Assembly: GCA_025685495.1 (NCBI GenBank)
Contig: JAJNMT010000270.1
Coordinates: 372,001 to 436,000, forward strand
Origin: Huntiella abstrusa
Lineage: Eukaryota > Ascomycota > Sordariomycetes > Microascales > Ceratocystidaceae
DNA length: 64,000 bases
Direction of reading: 5' to 3'
In this document: piece by piece, positions 12,255 to 21,929 of the stretch
Layout: each line of letters begins with the position of its first letter
Numbering within the stretch: position 1 is the stretch's first letter
Program-made: the position numbers and the translations under genes
The notes under the pieces: model-generated
Databases searched by the model: none
Told to the model about the DNA's origin: nothing
The model's input: the letters and a program-made list of their open reading frames with translations, nothing else

Positions 12255-12294
12255 GTACGTGGAACTCTAGGTGCTACTAACGAGATCTTGCAAG
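12255..12294 (+). other. Predicted 40-nt leader intron ending directly before the ATG
   Basis: GTACGT at 12255, a perfect TACTAAC branch site at 12281-12287 region (within CTACTAACGAG), and a terminal AAG whose AG at 12293-12294 abuts the ATG. At 40 nt it would be near the minimum intron size. It removes the non-ATG open extension upstream and supports ATG 12295 as the start. Confidence 0.5.
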
Positions 12295-14781
12295 ATGGCT
12301 CACGATTCAATGTCGTATCACGACCTGATTACCGGACAACACCAACCGAATACCTCGCCGTATAACCTTTCTCACACGGCATCTTCGCACTCGACACAGC
12401 CAGCTAGCCATTCGCATTCCCAAGTACCTCACCAGGGAACATCACCGTCCAACATGATGTATTCGTTTCTTCCCCCAGGTACCCCCGCATCCATATCGAT
12501 GGCCACCTCGACGGCCCCAACTCCGTCTTCCCCGCCAAGAATTGCCACCCCGGCTTTTAACATGGGTATGGATATGGGCATGGGAATGGATACGATGACT
12601 ATGGTTTCTACGGCGCCGCCGCCAGCTTCGGGCACGGGGCTACAGAGGTCTTCGAGACCGTGTGATACTTGTCGAGTTAGAAAGACGAGATGTGTTAGAC
12701 AGGATAATGCGCTACAGTGTATCTTGTGTGCTTTCCATGGGAAACAATGTACGTATTTGAGGGGTCCGCCACCGAGAGGGTCGACTGCGGCAAATAGGCA
12801 TAAGGATAAGGAAAGGACTAGGGCGGCGAATAGTGCGAGAAGAAGTGTTTCTTCCGGGTCGCCGGGTAATACTACAGCGGAAACTCGTGTGGAGAGAGAT
12901 GGGAATGGTGGTGCTGGTGAAGGAGTTAAAGGAGAGACGGGCCAAGGTCAGACTCAGGGTGGGACGCCAACCGGAGCGGTTGCTGGGTTGACTATCACGC
13001 AGGGTTCGACGGGGTCTTCGGTGATTGACACGACAGAGCTTCAACCTGCCAACAGCGAAAACGGAGATAACGGGGCATCACGCAACGCACAAAAAGATCT
13101 TCCACAGTCTCCAGTACACAACCACGCTCATAACCATCTATCACCCATCAACAACACACCCAGTAATGGTCCTTCCCCGCGGTCTCCATTATCACCCAGT
13201 CCTGAGTTGTTACCGTTACTCAGTGGCACCTTGGGTCTTAGCCTTGCCACTCACCCGGAATATATCGGACCTACAAGCCATCGCGAGCCAGCTCTCCTCG
13301 ATCTTCAAAGATATGATGCGCCGACTCGCGCAGGGTCAACAGCCGGTTCGGAACATTCCTCGACGTATGGACATCCCAACCATGCCAACCCTATCGCCCG
13401 GAGAATCGACGAGCGTACCATGTTTTTGATCTACCCCGATGAAGCTACGGCCTCTGAAGAAAAACGTATTGCTGACTGTGACGCCGTTGAGGCGTGTGTT
13501 CGACCAATGGGGAAGGCGCTTGTGGATTTATACTTCCGTATTGTCCACCCGAGTTACCCGGTGTTACACAAAGAGGTATTCGTTTCGAAACATGCCAACT
13601 CTCATCGATGCTTTGCTCCGCCGTTGTTAGCTGCTGTGTATCTTATTGCGTTGGATTATCAATTATATGACCCGAACATGGCGTCGGGGACGATGCAGTT
13701 GGAAAATGCGAATGGGCCGAGAGAGTTGGAGGCTTTGGCGGAGAGGACGTTGCAGGCGGATTTGAAGAGGCCCAAGATAAGTACTTTACAGGCGGGGTTG
13801 TTGTTACTTCAGAGACACCGGCCGAACGGGGCTTCTTCAGATTGGATGTTTACTGCGCAGATGGTTGCTTTGGCTCAGGGATTGGGTTTGCATGTTGATT
13901 GTTCAGCCTGGGAAATTCCGGAGTGGGAAAAGGGACTGCGGAGACGGTTAGGATGGGCGTTGTATGTTCAAGATCGCTGGGGAGTGTTTTCGCATGGAAG
14001 GTTGAGATTGCTGAGTGATGAGGATTGGGATTTACAGCCGTGTAGTACGGCTGATTTCCCGGAATCAAGCGCCGATGATGAAGATCCTACGGCGGATGGA
14101 AATATCGGGGTGGATGCGGGGAGAGACTTGTTTATTAGACAGGTTGAATTGGCGAGGATCTTGACTGAGGTTATGACCTTGTTTTACACTTCGGCTGCTA
14201 CTAAGCCTGGTGGGACTCTCGATAGAATGGGGGTTATGGCAGCGGTTGATATGGCGAGACCGGTGATGGCTCGGTTACGAGAGTGGAGACATACTTTGCC
14301 TGCTACGCTACAGTTGGATTGTATTGAGCATCGCAAGTTGAGTGCTAATGGGTCGTTACATCTTGCTCTGGCTGCTACTGAGGCTGCCCTTCATAGAGCC
14401 TTGGTGAGGTTACTTACACCTTCGTCTCCGCCGGAACTGGTCAATGCGGTGCGTGCTGCGGCGACAAACCGGGTTGTTGGGGCTATCAACCTTCTCAAGG
14501 CCTTGAGACCGGAACATATGGGGGCTTTCTGGAGCGGACAGGCGGCGCATCAAGTTGCTATGATTGGAAGTTTAGCGGGGTTGTTATGGGTGACGAGTGT
14601 TAGTAGAGAGGAAATGCAATGGAGAGAAGGAATGATGACGGAGTTGAGATGGGTTTTAAGAGTTCGTGGACAGAGTAGTGGGTTTATCAGGGAAGCTTTG
14701 AGATTGTTGGAGAATGATCTTGGAAGAGTCGGAATTAACGCTACTCAGGGATTATTAGGAGAGAGAACACCGGTACGGTAG
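12295..14781 (+). CDS. Zn2Cys6 fungal transcription factor, TamA/DAL81-like
   Basis: Nuclear DNA-binding regulator of 828 residues, single coding exon. A flexible His/Ser/Pro-rich N-terminus precedes a binuclear zinc cluster with spacing CX2CX6CX8CX2CX6C (Cys 123, 126, 133, 142, 145, 152; core RPCDTCRVRKTRC). A long disordered linker of about 200 residues follows, then the fungal-specific transcription factor domain (about 390-650), with YFRIVHPSYPVLHKEVF, PPLLAAVYLIALDY, and GLGLHVDCSAWEIPEWEKGLRRRLGW. That combination recalls the TamA/DAL81 group, co-activators of nitrogen catabolic genes, but I cannot separate it from related C6 regulators by eye. The next gene is a urea carboxylase on the same strand 236 bp away; in yeast, urea amidolyase is itself a DAL81 target. 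Confidence 0.85.
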   Translation: MAHDSMSYHDLITGQHQPNTSPYNLSHTASSHSTQPASHSHSQVPHQGTSPSNMMYSFLPPGTPASISMATSTAPTPSSPPRIATPAFNMGMDMGMGMDTMTMVSTAPPPASGTGLQRSSRPCDTCRVRKTRCVRQDNALQCILCAFHGKQCTYLRGPPPRGSTAANRHKDKERTRAANSARRSVSSGSPGNTTAETRVERDGNGGAGEGVKGETGQGQTQGGTPTGAVAGLTITQGSTGSSVIDTTELQPANSENGDNGASRNAQKDLPQSPVHNHAHNHLSPINNTPSNGPSPRSPLSPSPELLPLLSGTLGLSLATHPEYIGPTSHREPALLDLQRYDAPTRAGSTAGSEHSSTYGHPNHANPIARRIDERTMFLIYPDEATASEEKRIADCDAVEACVRPMGKALVDLYFRIVHPSYPVLHKEVFVSKHANSHRCFAPPLLAAVYLIALDYQLYDPNMASGTMQLENANGPRELEALAERTLQADLKRPKISTLQAGLLLLQRHRPNGASSDWMFTAQMVALAQGLGLHVDCSAWEIPEWEKGLRRRLGWALYVQDRWGVFSHGRLRLLSDEDWDLQPCSTADFPESSADDEDPTADGNIGVDAGRDLFIRQVELARILTEVMTLFYTSAATKPGGTLDRMGVMAAVDMARPVMARLREWRHTLPATLQLDCIEHRKLSANGSLHLALAATEAALHRALVRLLTPSSPPELVNAVRAAATNRVVGAINLLKALRPEHMGAFWSGQAAHQVAMIGSLAGLLWVTSVSREEMQWREGMMTELRWVLRVRGQSSGFIREALRLLENDLGRVGINATQGLLGERTPVR

Positions 14782-15017
14782 ATGAGATAGTTCAAATTGA
14801 GTGTATGTATAATCTAAATGTGTATCTGATGTTCATTATAGTGGTGAGACTTACTTGATTCGGAAGTGGGGCGATCGCGCGGGCGGGTGGGGGGTAGCTA
14901 ACTTCCTGATAAGGATTTTGAAGGATTTGGATGACACTGGGGTGTGAAGTTTCCGGAAGTGAGGTGATGAATTCTTTTAGATTGTAGAATATCAAGAATG
15001 ACCAAAAGACAGGCAAG

Positions 15018-18000
15018 ATGAGTGAATTTACGAGAAAAAGACTACGAGTGTTGATTGTTAACCGTGGAGAGATTGCGGTGAGATTGATCAAGACGTTGAA
15101 GAGATTAGGACATTACAGTTTACTAGTGTACGCGGGAAACGATGCAGATTCACCAGCGACGAAACTTGCCGACGGGGGGATTTTCTTACCGGGTCGAACG
15201 GTTAAAGAGACGTATTTGAATCGGGAGATGATTGTTCAGTTGGCGAGGACGAATAGAGTTGACGCTGTCCTTCCCGGATATGGGTTTCTTTCGGAACATG
15301 CGGGGTTCGCGGAGATGATTGAGCGGGCGGGAATCATCTGGGTGGGACCGTCACCGAGACAGATGAGGGAGTTGGGGGATAAAATTTCTGCGAGAAGGGT
15401 TGCTAGGGAGAGAGGAGTGCCTGTTATTCCGGGGTCGGAAATGGTGTTTGATATGGAGGGGGCAATTTCTGAAGCTGAGAGGATTGGATGGCCGGTTATG
15501 TTGAAGGGTGGTGGGGGAGGTGGTGGGAAGGCTGTTTGGAGATGTGACGGGGTTGATGACGTTCGGAAAGGGTTTGATGTGGTTAAGGGAGTCTCTGGGG
15601 AGGCTGGAGGGGGACTCTTTGTGGAGAGGGTTTTAGAAGGTGTGAGACATGTGGAAGTGCAGATTATTGGTGATGGTCGAGGGGGGGTGGCGGTTTTGGG
15701 AGAGAGGGATTGTTCATTACAACGACGATATCAAAAGGTTGTAGAGGAGACACCGGCGCCGTTTTTCGAGGGAGGAGAGTTGCGAGGGGCGGCGGTGGAA
15801 ATTGGTCGGGCAGTGGGGTATAGAGGGGTTGGGACAGTCGAGTTTCTGGTTAGAGAGGGGGAGTTTTGGTTCTTGGAGGTTAATGTGAGATTGCAGGTTG
15901 AACATGGAATCACGGAGATGGTTTGGGGGGTTGACTTGGTGGAGATCTTGTTGGGGGTTTGTACGGGTGGGTATGACTTGGCGGCGTTAAACGGACTTGA
16001 GAGACGAGGTACAGCGGTGGAAGTACGGGTTTGTGCTGAAAGTGTCTTTCATGGCTTTGTGGCATCTCCGGGGCGGATATTGGATTTGAGAGTTCCTGAG
16101 TTGGAAGGCGTTAGAGTGGATTTGGGAGTGGAGAAAGGGGGGGTTGTTAGTGGAGAGTATGATTCGTTGATTATGAAGATTATTGGATATGGAGAGTGTC
16201 GTGGAGATGCCATCGGACGACTTAAACGGGCTTTGGAGTATACTAGAGTCACGGGGATTGCGACAAATTTGGGATATCTACGGGAGATTATCAATAGTGA
16301 GGGCTTCACGAGGGGCATTTATGATACGGGATATTTAGAGGGGATATCTTATAACCCCGAGGTTATGGAGATTTTAGAGACTAAGGGGGAAGTTACGGTA
16401 CAGGATTTCCCGGGACGAGTCAAGTTATGGCCATATGGAATTCCTCCATCTGGCCCTATGGACGCGTTATCAGCACGATTAGGAAATCACCTTGTGGGGA
16501 ACTCGCCAGACAAGGCATTTCTCGAATGTACAACGTACGGTCCAACAATCCGGTTCCACGTCGCCACAGTCATTGCAATAACAGGTGGCTTTGTCTCGCC
16601 AACGTTAAACTCCAAACCAATACCAGTACGGACACCTGTACAAACGGCAGTTGGTGACGTATTATCTATTGGGCTGGTTACACGGGGAGCAAGGGTTTAT
16701 CTGTGTGTAAGGAACGGGATTGACGTGCCGAAGGCATTTGGTAGTAGGTCTACCTTTGTTCTGGGAAGATTTGGAGGACATTGTGGGAGGGCGTTGTTGG
16801 TTGGAGATACGTTGCCGGTTGAGAAGGGGGTTCTTGTTGATAGGTGGATTACGGAGGCTCCAGGGGAGTTGAAGATTCCGGAGGCTATACAAGGGAAAAC
16901 GAGATGGCGGATAGGTGCTATGGAGGGGCCACATGGGGTTGGGGGACATTTCACTCAGGGACAGGTAGATGGGTTATTCAACGGGGTGTGGAAGGTCACT
17001 GCGAATACATCCCGTCTTGGCATACGAATTGTCGGTCCGAAAGTAGCTTGGAAGGGAAAAATTGGTGGGGAGGCTGGACTACATCCGACGAATGTACATG
17101 ACTGTCCCTATCCTGTTGGAGGAGTAAGTTGTACGGGAGATGAAGGTGTCATCCTAACACAAGACGGACCAAGTCTAGGCGGGTTCCTAGTTTGGTGTGT
17201 CGTTGTGGAAGGGGAACGATGGAAGGTCGGACAACTTCGAGCCGGTGACGAGATTGTCTTTGTGAGAGTTGGAAGGGGCGAGGCGGAGAGACTTAGAGAG
17301 GAGATGGAAAGTGTGATTACCGGCGGGATGTGGGGAAGGGGGCTCATTGGTGAGGATACACAAAGGGGAATTGTCCTCGGGAAATGGGATGATGGGGTTG
17401 GAGAGGTTGTGGGGTTTCAATGTGGTGAGGATATGGTCTTTTTGGATTTCTTGGGCGGTGTTAGTGAAGGGGAACCGGTGGATATGCGGACTGTTGTGAG
17501 GGTGTATAGTTTTGTTGAAGGGCTGAAGAATTGCGGGATCGGAGGGGTCAAGGTTGTGTCTCCGGGGGTTAAGACGGTGCAGGTCCTCTTGGATAGGGTG
17601 ACTAGCCCAGAGGAGTTCATGAAACACCTGAACAACTTACGACCAGGTGCCATCCCACTTCTCAAAGAGATTCCTACACGATCTGTCGAGTTACCCATGC
17701 TCTATGACGATACACATTGCGCCAACGCAATAAACACCTACCAAAAGACTCTCCGCCATTCCGCCCCCTGGCTCCCCTCAAACATCACATTCATCGAACG
17801 ATTAAACGGCCTACCACCCGGCCGTCTCCGCGAAATCCTATTCTCCACTGAATACCTCGTTCTCGGGCTCGGTGACGTCTTCCTCGGTAGTCCGTGTGCC
17901 CTCCCACTAGATCCACGAAAGAGACTTCTCGGAAGTAAATATACCCCGGCCAGGATAGAGACGCCGCCTGGAGCTGTCGGCTTGGGAGGTGTCTTGCTTT

Positions 18001-18635
18001 GCATATACGCTGGAAATAGCCCGGGGGGATATCAACTTGTCGGGAGGACGAAGGCGGGTTGGAGGGGGGAGAAGGTTCCGTATAGCTATGGTGATGAAGA
18101 CGAGGAAGAAGACTTTCCTTGGGTTTTCAGGGTGTTTGATAGGCTTGTGTTCCGGGAAGTCATTACCGAGGAAGCTTTGCAGAATGAGCGGATACGGATT
18201 ACGCAAGGGGGGCCATTTAGAATTGATGAGTACGAATCCTGGTTGCGAACAATTGAACCAGAAGCCACGGAAATCTCACACCGGCGGTGGTCCTCCGCTC
18301 GTTCGTCAATGCTCATCCCACAGATTCTATCCCCGCAAGACCCTCTTCCTTCCCGGATACATCCAATATCTACAGCACCTCCGGACCTCCCGCATCCCGA
18401 TGCTACGCCGATAATATCTCCTTGTCCAGGGACTATCCGCGATATATCCACCTTAGATATCCTCCCGGCCAACACCCCTCTTATGGACCTCGAAGCTATG
18501 AAAATGCGGATAAGTCTCGCCGCACATACCACCCCCCGTCGAGTCCTACGGGTCCTCGTCCAAGACGGAGATGTAGTAGGCCAAGGCGATATCCTCGCAT
18601 ATCTTATCTCTACTGTCCCCAGCAGCAAAAAATAG
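15018..18635 (+). CDS. Stand-alone urea carboxylase (biotin enzyme)
   Basis: ATP- and biotin-dependent carboxylase expected to turn urea (or a related substrate such as guanidine) into its N-carboxy derivative. It is intronless, 1205 residues. Order: biotin carboxylase about 8-450, with a Gly-rich ATP-grasp loop (KGGGGGGGKAVW) and active-site block EVNVRLQVEH; carboxyltransferase about 460-1060 of the KipI/KipA-like type (VQDFPGRVKLWPYGIPPSGPMD-like start); and a C-terminal biotinyl carrier domain with LEAMKM, biotin on Lys1162. The amidase (allophanate hydrolase) half of yeast Dur1,2 is missing here, and no separate allophanate hydrolase occurs in the window. Length fits stand-alone urea carboxylases. 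The frame is open and all key motifs look intact. The DNA is rich in GGG/GTT-type codons in its first two thirds. Confidence 0.9.
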   Translation: MSEFTRKRLRVLIVNRGEIAVRLIKTLKRLGHYSLLVYAGNDADSPATKLADGGIFLPGRTVKETYLNREMIVQLARTNRVDAVLPGYGFLSEHAGFAEMIERAGIIWVGPSPRQMRELGDKISARRVARERGVPVIPGSEMVFDMEGAISEAERIGWPVMLKGGGGGGGKAVWRCDGVDDVRKGFDVVKGVSGEAGGGLFVERVLEGVRHVEVQIIGDGRGGVAVLGERDCSLQRRYQKVVEETPAPFFEGGELRGAAVEIGRAVGYRGVGTVEFLVREGEFWFLEVNVRLQVEHGITEMVWGVDLVEILLGVCTGGYDLAALNGLERRGTAVEVRVCAESVFHGFVASPGRILDLRVPELEGVRVDLGVEKGGVVSGEYDSLIMKIIGYGECRGDAIGRLKRALEYTRVTGIATNLGYLREIINSEGFTRGIYDTGYLEGISYNPEVMEILETKGEVTVQDFPGRVKLWPYGIPPSGPMDALSARLGNHLVGNSPDKAFLECTTYGPTIRFHVATVIAITGGFVSPTLNSKPIPVRTPVQTAVGDVLSIGLVTRGARVYLCVRNGIDVPKAFGSRSTFVLGRFGGHCGRALLVGDTLPVEKGVLVDRWITEAPGELKIPEAIQGKTRWRIGAMEGPHGVGGHFTQGQVDGLFNGVWKVTANTSRLGIRIVGPKVAWKGKIGGEAGLHPTNVHDCPYPVGGVSCTGDEGVILTQDGPSLGGFLVWCVVVEGERWKVGQLRAGDEIVFVRVGRGEAERLREEMESVITGGMWGRGLIGEDTQRGIVLGKWDDGVGEVVGFQCGEDMVFLDFLGGVSEGEPVDMRTVVRVYSFVEGLKNCGIGGVKVVSPGVKTVQVLLDRVTSPEEFMKHLNNLRPGAIPLLKEIPTRSVELPMLYDDTHCANAINTYQKTLRHSAPWLPSNITFIERLNGLPPGRLREILFSTEYLVLGLGDVFLGSPCALPLDPRKRLLGSKYTPARIETPPGAVGLGGVLLCIYAGNSPGGYQLVGRTKAGWRGEKVPYSYGDEDEEEDFPWVFRVFDRLVFREVITEEALQNERIRITQGGPFRIDEYESWLRTIEPEATEISHRRWSSARSSMLIPQILSPQDPLPSRIHPISTAPPDLPHPDATPIISPCPGTIRDISTLDILPANTPLMDLEAMKMRISLAAHTTPRRVLRVLVQDGDVVGQGDILAYLISTVPSSKK

Positions 18636-19056
18636 TTTACCGCGGACTCTGCAGACTCCTCATAGCGGGGCGGGGCGGGAATCGGACAATTTTTCAACAA
18701 GATGGCGAAAAAAACACGACAAAAAAAGAACCCTAACTAGTTTGTCCTGGCACCCTTCTAAAATCCTTCCAGAAGAAACAACTATTGAACAATCCACTTC
18801 ACCCGTACCTAGCCCGTCGTTGAAAATCTGTCATGGGATCCCGCCGGCCAAAACGGCGAGAGGCGGCTTAGATGCATGGTGTGTGGTTATCAATTACGGG
18901 GTGTCTGTTTAATAAAAAATGACGGGGCTTATCGTGATGATGATGGTTGGGAGTAAGTGGGTGGACTTTTGCTTTTGACGTACAGATCCTTGATTCCCTT
19001 TTTCTTTCTCTAGACATCTTCATTATTACCAGCACTTTTATCCACGCCCACACAGA
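18636..19056. other. Spacer between urea carboxylase and the Mpv17-family gene
   Basis: 420 bp with no coding evidence. It contains the urea carboxylase 3' end and the presumed promoter of the next gene. A pyrimidine tract ending CTTTCTCTAG near 19000-19014 looks like a splice acceptor, so a 5' leader intron is possible. Confidence 0.4.
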
Positions 19057-20136
19057 ATGCTCCTCCCATCCAGAATTCCCACGTACCTCGCCCGGTCCCG
19101 TCCTTTCCTGCCGTCGTCAAGTCTTCAGCATCGGGTCCATACCTTTTCCCCCCATCTACAGAACCGCTACGCCACCACCCTTGAGAACTCCCAATCAAAG
19201 GGGAAACCACCACCCCGTCCGATTCTCCCTCTTTCCGAACTCCCGCTCGCTGTTCCGCCAAAGCCATCATCACAGAGTTCCCCTACGGCGGCAAAACAAC
19301 CCGCGACAAAGACGCCAGTACAACAAGGTCTTCCGCAGGCGTTAACATCGCCGGCTACGGCGGCTGCGGTCGCGGCTGTTATTACGGCGAGTAAGGCGGC
19401 GCCAGTGAAGCCGGCGCCGGTGGTGGAACCGCCGAAGCAGGCGGCCTTGACGGTTTTCTTGAAGAAGACTTTTAGTCCGGTGACTTCGGTGGTTCATGCT
19501 TATGGGAGGGAGCAGAGACGGAGGCCGTGGATTACCCAGATTTGGACGGCGTTGGTGATTTATTTTGCGGCGGATATCTCGGCGCAGAATATTAGTGGGA
19601 AGGAGTATGATGCTGAGAGAACCTTGAGATCGTTGATTATCGGGTTGGGAATTGCGATTCCAGGCTATGAATGGTAAGTTTCTCTGAGACGTGTCTCGAG
19701 CTAGACTAACAAAGCTAACCGGTTCAGGCTCATCTTCCTCGGAAACCACTTCAACTATAAGTCACTCCCTCTATCTCTCCTGGTGAAATGCATCGTCGCC
19801 CAGTCTTTTTACACCCCGCTATATAACACCTACTTCTTCGGCATGCAGTCTTTCCTAGCTGGCGATTCATGGGATGAGATGGTTGCTAGGATTAAAGCGA
19901 CGGTACCAACATCATCCATCAACAGCTGCAAATTATGGCCCATGGTTACGGCCTTCTCGTTTGCCGTATTGCCGAGTGAATACCGCAATGCATTCAACGG
20001 CCTGGTCGCCATTTTCTGGCAGACTTATCTCTCATACCTCAATAGAACTGCCGAGGAGGCGGCGGAGAAGTTGGGAAAGGCCCATCATGGGTTATTAGCC
20101 CATGAACACGGCGCAGTAGTTTCATCTTCGACTTAG
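19057..20136 (+). CDS. Mpv17/PMP22 (Sym1-like) family membrane protein
   Basis: Small polytopic protein of the Mpv17/PMP22 family, found in the mitochondrial inner membrane or peroxisomes. Exons 19057..19673 and 19728..20136 with a 54-nt intron give 341 residues. The first 60 residues are rich in Arg, Ser and Pro without acidic residues, which suits a mitochondrial presequence. A Pro/Ala spacer follows, then the family domain from about residue 150: RPWITQIWTALVIYFAADISAQN, GLGIAIPGYEW across the splice, FYTPLYNTYFFGMQSFLAG, and the C-terminal FWQTYLSYLNR. The usual family size is 180-250; the extra length is all in the N-terminal leader and spacer. Likely roles are channel or metabolite homeostasis; not resolvable further. 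Confidence 0.85.
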
Positions 20137-20249
20137 TTTATACTCTTAAATACTTAGACACTTATAATGGAAACCCTCATAAATAACAACCCTAAGACCC
20201 ACATCCTAGCTAGCGGGGAATATAGTCAAAGTGCATGCATGCATGAATA

Positions 20250-21905
20250 ATGGAATCTGAGATTGAAAAAAATCTTGATATGACGACGATAAAAATGCCG
20301 ACATCTACGACCGTTGCTCCTGTGTTATCGACGCCCGCCGAGGCTCTATTCGAGGATCCGACACCTCCGTCCTACGAGCCGGTGGGCGTCCGGACGGAAT
20401 CTTCACTTGCCGAAATCTACGAAGTCTCAAGAACAGCCCGGGAGATTCACCAAGGCGGCTGGACTCGCGTGGGGTTACAATTCCCAGATCACATGCTCCG
20501 GGATGCAACGGGGGTGATTTCCGCGTTAGAAGAGGAGTTCCAAAAGTCTGAAGGGGAGAAGCCGCGCATTACTGTGCTTGCGGATACGAGTTATAGTGCG
20601 TGTTGTGTGGATGAGATTGCGGCGGAACATGTGGATGCCCAGGTGGTGGTGCATTATGGACGGAGCTGTTTGTCGCCTACCGCGAGGTTACCGGTTATCT
20701 ATGTTTTTACTGAGTATCGGTTGGATTTGGAGGGGACTGTGAAGCAGTTTGAGGGCATTTTTGGGAAGGAGGATGAGGTGGTTGTTGTGGCGGATGTTAC
20801 TTATCAGAGTCATGTTAAGGATGTCGTGGACTTGTTGAGGATAAAAGGGTATAGCAAGGTTTTAGGGACAAAGGTGGTTCATGAACCTACGGCTGTTATC
20901 CCTAATCGGGTGGTTACGGGGCTGGCGGATGGGGATGCCCAGATTTCCCTTGGAGAGGATGTTCCTGTGCCGTTCACCTTGGAGATCTCTCCTAACTACG
21001 CTTTATTCCACATCTCCGAGCCGCCTACTGCCGTGCTTTTGGCACTTGTCTCTCGATTCCGCTCACTTCACGTCTTGCCTACCTCCTCACTGAGAGTCGA
21101 AGATCCAACCCGGGCTACCGCTGCACTTCTCCGTCGCCGATTCGCTAGGGTCCTGAGCATGTGCACTGCGGGTGTTATTGGGATTCTGGTGAACACTTTG
21201 TCAGTGAGTAATTATATGGAGTCGGTATCTCTCCTGAAGAAGAAAATTGAACAGGCGGGAAAAAAGAGTTATACGATTGTTGTTGGCAAGTTGAATCCGG
21301 CGAAATTGGCGAATTTTGCGGAGATTGAGGGGTGGGTTGTAGTTGGGTGTTGGGAAAGTGGCCTGGTTGAAGATGATCGGGCCTTCTATGTCCCGGTTGT
21401 TACACCGTTTGAAATGGGGGTTGCCTTGATGGATGAGGACGAAAGAGTTTGGGGAGCTGAATGGTGGGGCGGGTTGGAGGGCTTGGATTTAGGAGATAAG
21501 GAGGAAAAGAAACAGGACAAAGAGGAGGTGGAGGAGAAAGAACACATTGAAATTGGGGAGGATGAAGTCTTTGAAGAGTCGGCTCCTCCTGAGTTTGACT
21601 TGCGAACTGGTAAATATGTCAGTACCAGTCGGCCAATGAAGCAAACTACAACGCACATGGCTGCAGTAGCCAACTCTGCAAAGGCTGATGTAAACAACAC
21701 TAGTTCGTCCTTGGTTAAAAGAACAGACGGCCAAATCGCATTAGTCAACGGTGTTCTCAGCCCAGGCGCAGAATATCTCCGGACAAAACGCACGTGGGGA
21801 GGTCTCGGAACGGACTTTGACGGGGAAGCGTCAACGGCTGTGGAACAGGGATTACGTGGTGTTGCCAGAGGCTACGTTATTGAGGATCAAAAAGATAAGG
21901 TATAA
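20250..21905 (+). CDS. DPH2: Diphthamide biosynthesis protein 2
   Basis: Partner of Dph1 in the iron-sulfur radical-SAM complex that moves the 3-amino-3-carboxypropyl group of SAM to the diphthamide histidine of translation factor eEF2, in the cytosol. Single exon, 551 residues. Family hallmarks: VGLQFPDHML, ADTSYSACCVDEIAAEHVDA with Cys118-Cys119, VVHYGRSCLS, and the C-terminal VVGCWESGL with Cys367 and PVVTPFEM. An acidic Lys/Glu stretch near 410-450 is a low-complexity insertion. It converges with the MARVEL gene, whose stop codon lies only 24 bp beyond the DPH2 stop. Confidence 0.95.
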   Translation: MESEIEKNLDMTTIKMPTSTTVAPVLSTPAEALFEDPTPPSYEPVGVRTESSLAEIYEVSRTAREIHQGGWTRVGLQFPDHMLRDATGVISALEEEFQKSEGEKPRITVLADTSYSACCVDEIAAEHVDAQVVVHYGRSCLSPTARLPVIYVFTEYRLDLEGTVKQFEGIFGKEDEVVVVADVTYQSHVKDVVDLLRIKGYSKVLGTKVVHEPTAVIPNRVVTGLADGDAQISLGEDVPVPFTLEISPNYALFHISEPPTAVLLALVSRFRSLHVLPTSSLRVEDPTRATAALLRRRFARVLSMCTAGVIGILVNTLSVSNYMESVSLLKKKIEQAGKKSYTIVVGKLNPAKLANFAEIEGWVVVGCWESGLVEDDRAFYVPVVTPFEMGVALMDEDERVWGAEWWGGLEGLDLGDKEEKKQDKEEVEEKEHIEIGEDEVFEESAPPEFDLRTGKYVSTSRPMKQTTTHMAAVANSAKADVNNTSSSLVKRTDGQIALVNGVLSPGAEYLRTKRTWGGLGTDFDGEASTAVEQGLRGVARGYVIEDQKDKV

Positions 21906-21929
21906 AAAACAGGCGTTTGTATTAATAGA

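Noticed and set aside
12271..12294. Eight-residue upstream extension of the Zn2Cys6 protein
   Set aside because: Starts at GTG and overlaps the branch site and acceptor of a likely leader intron.
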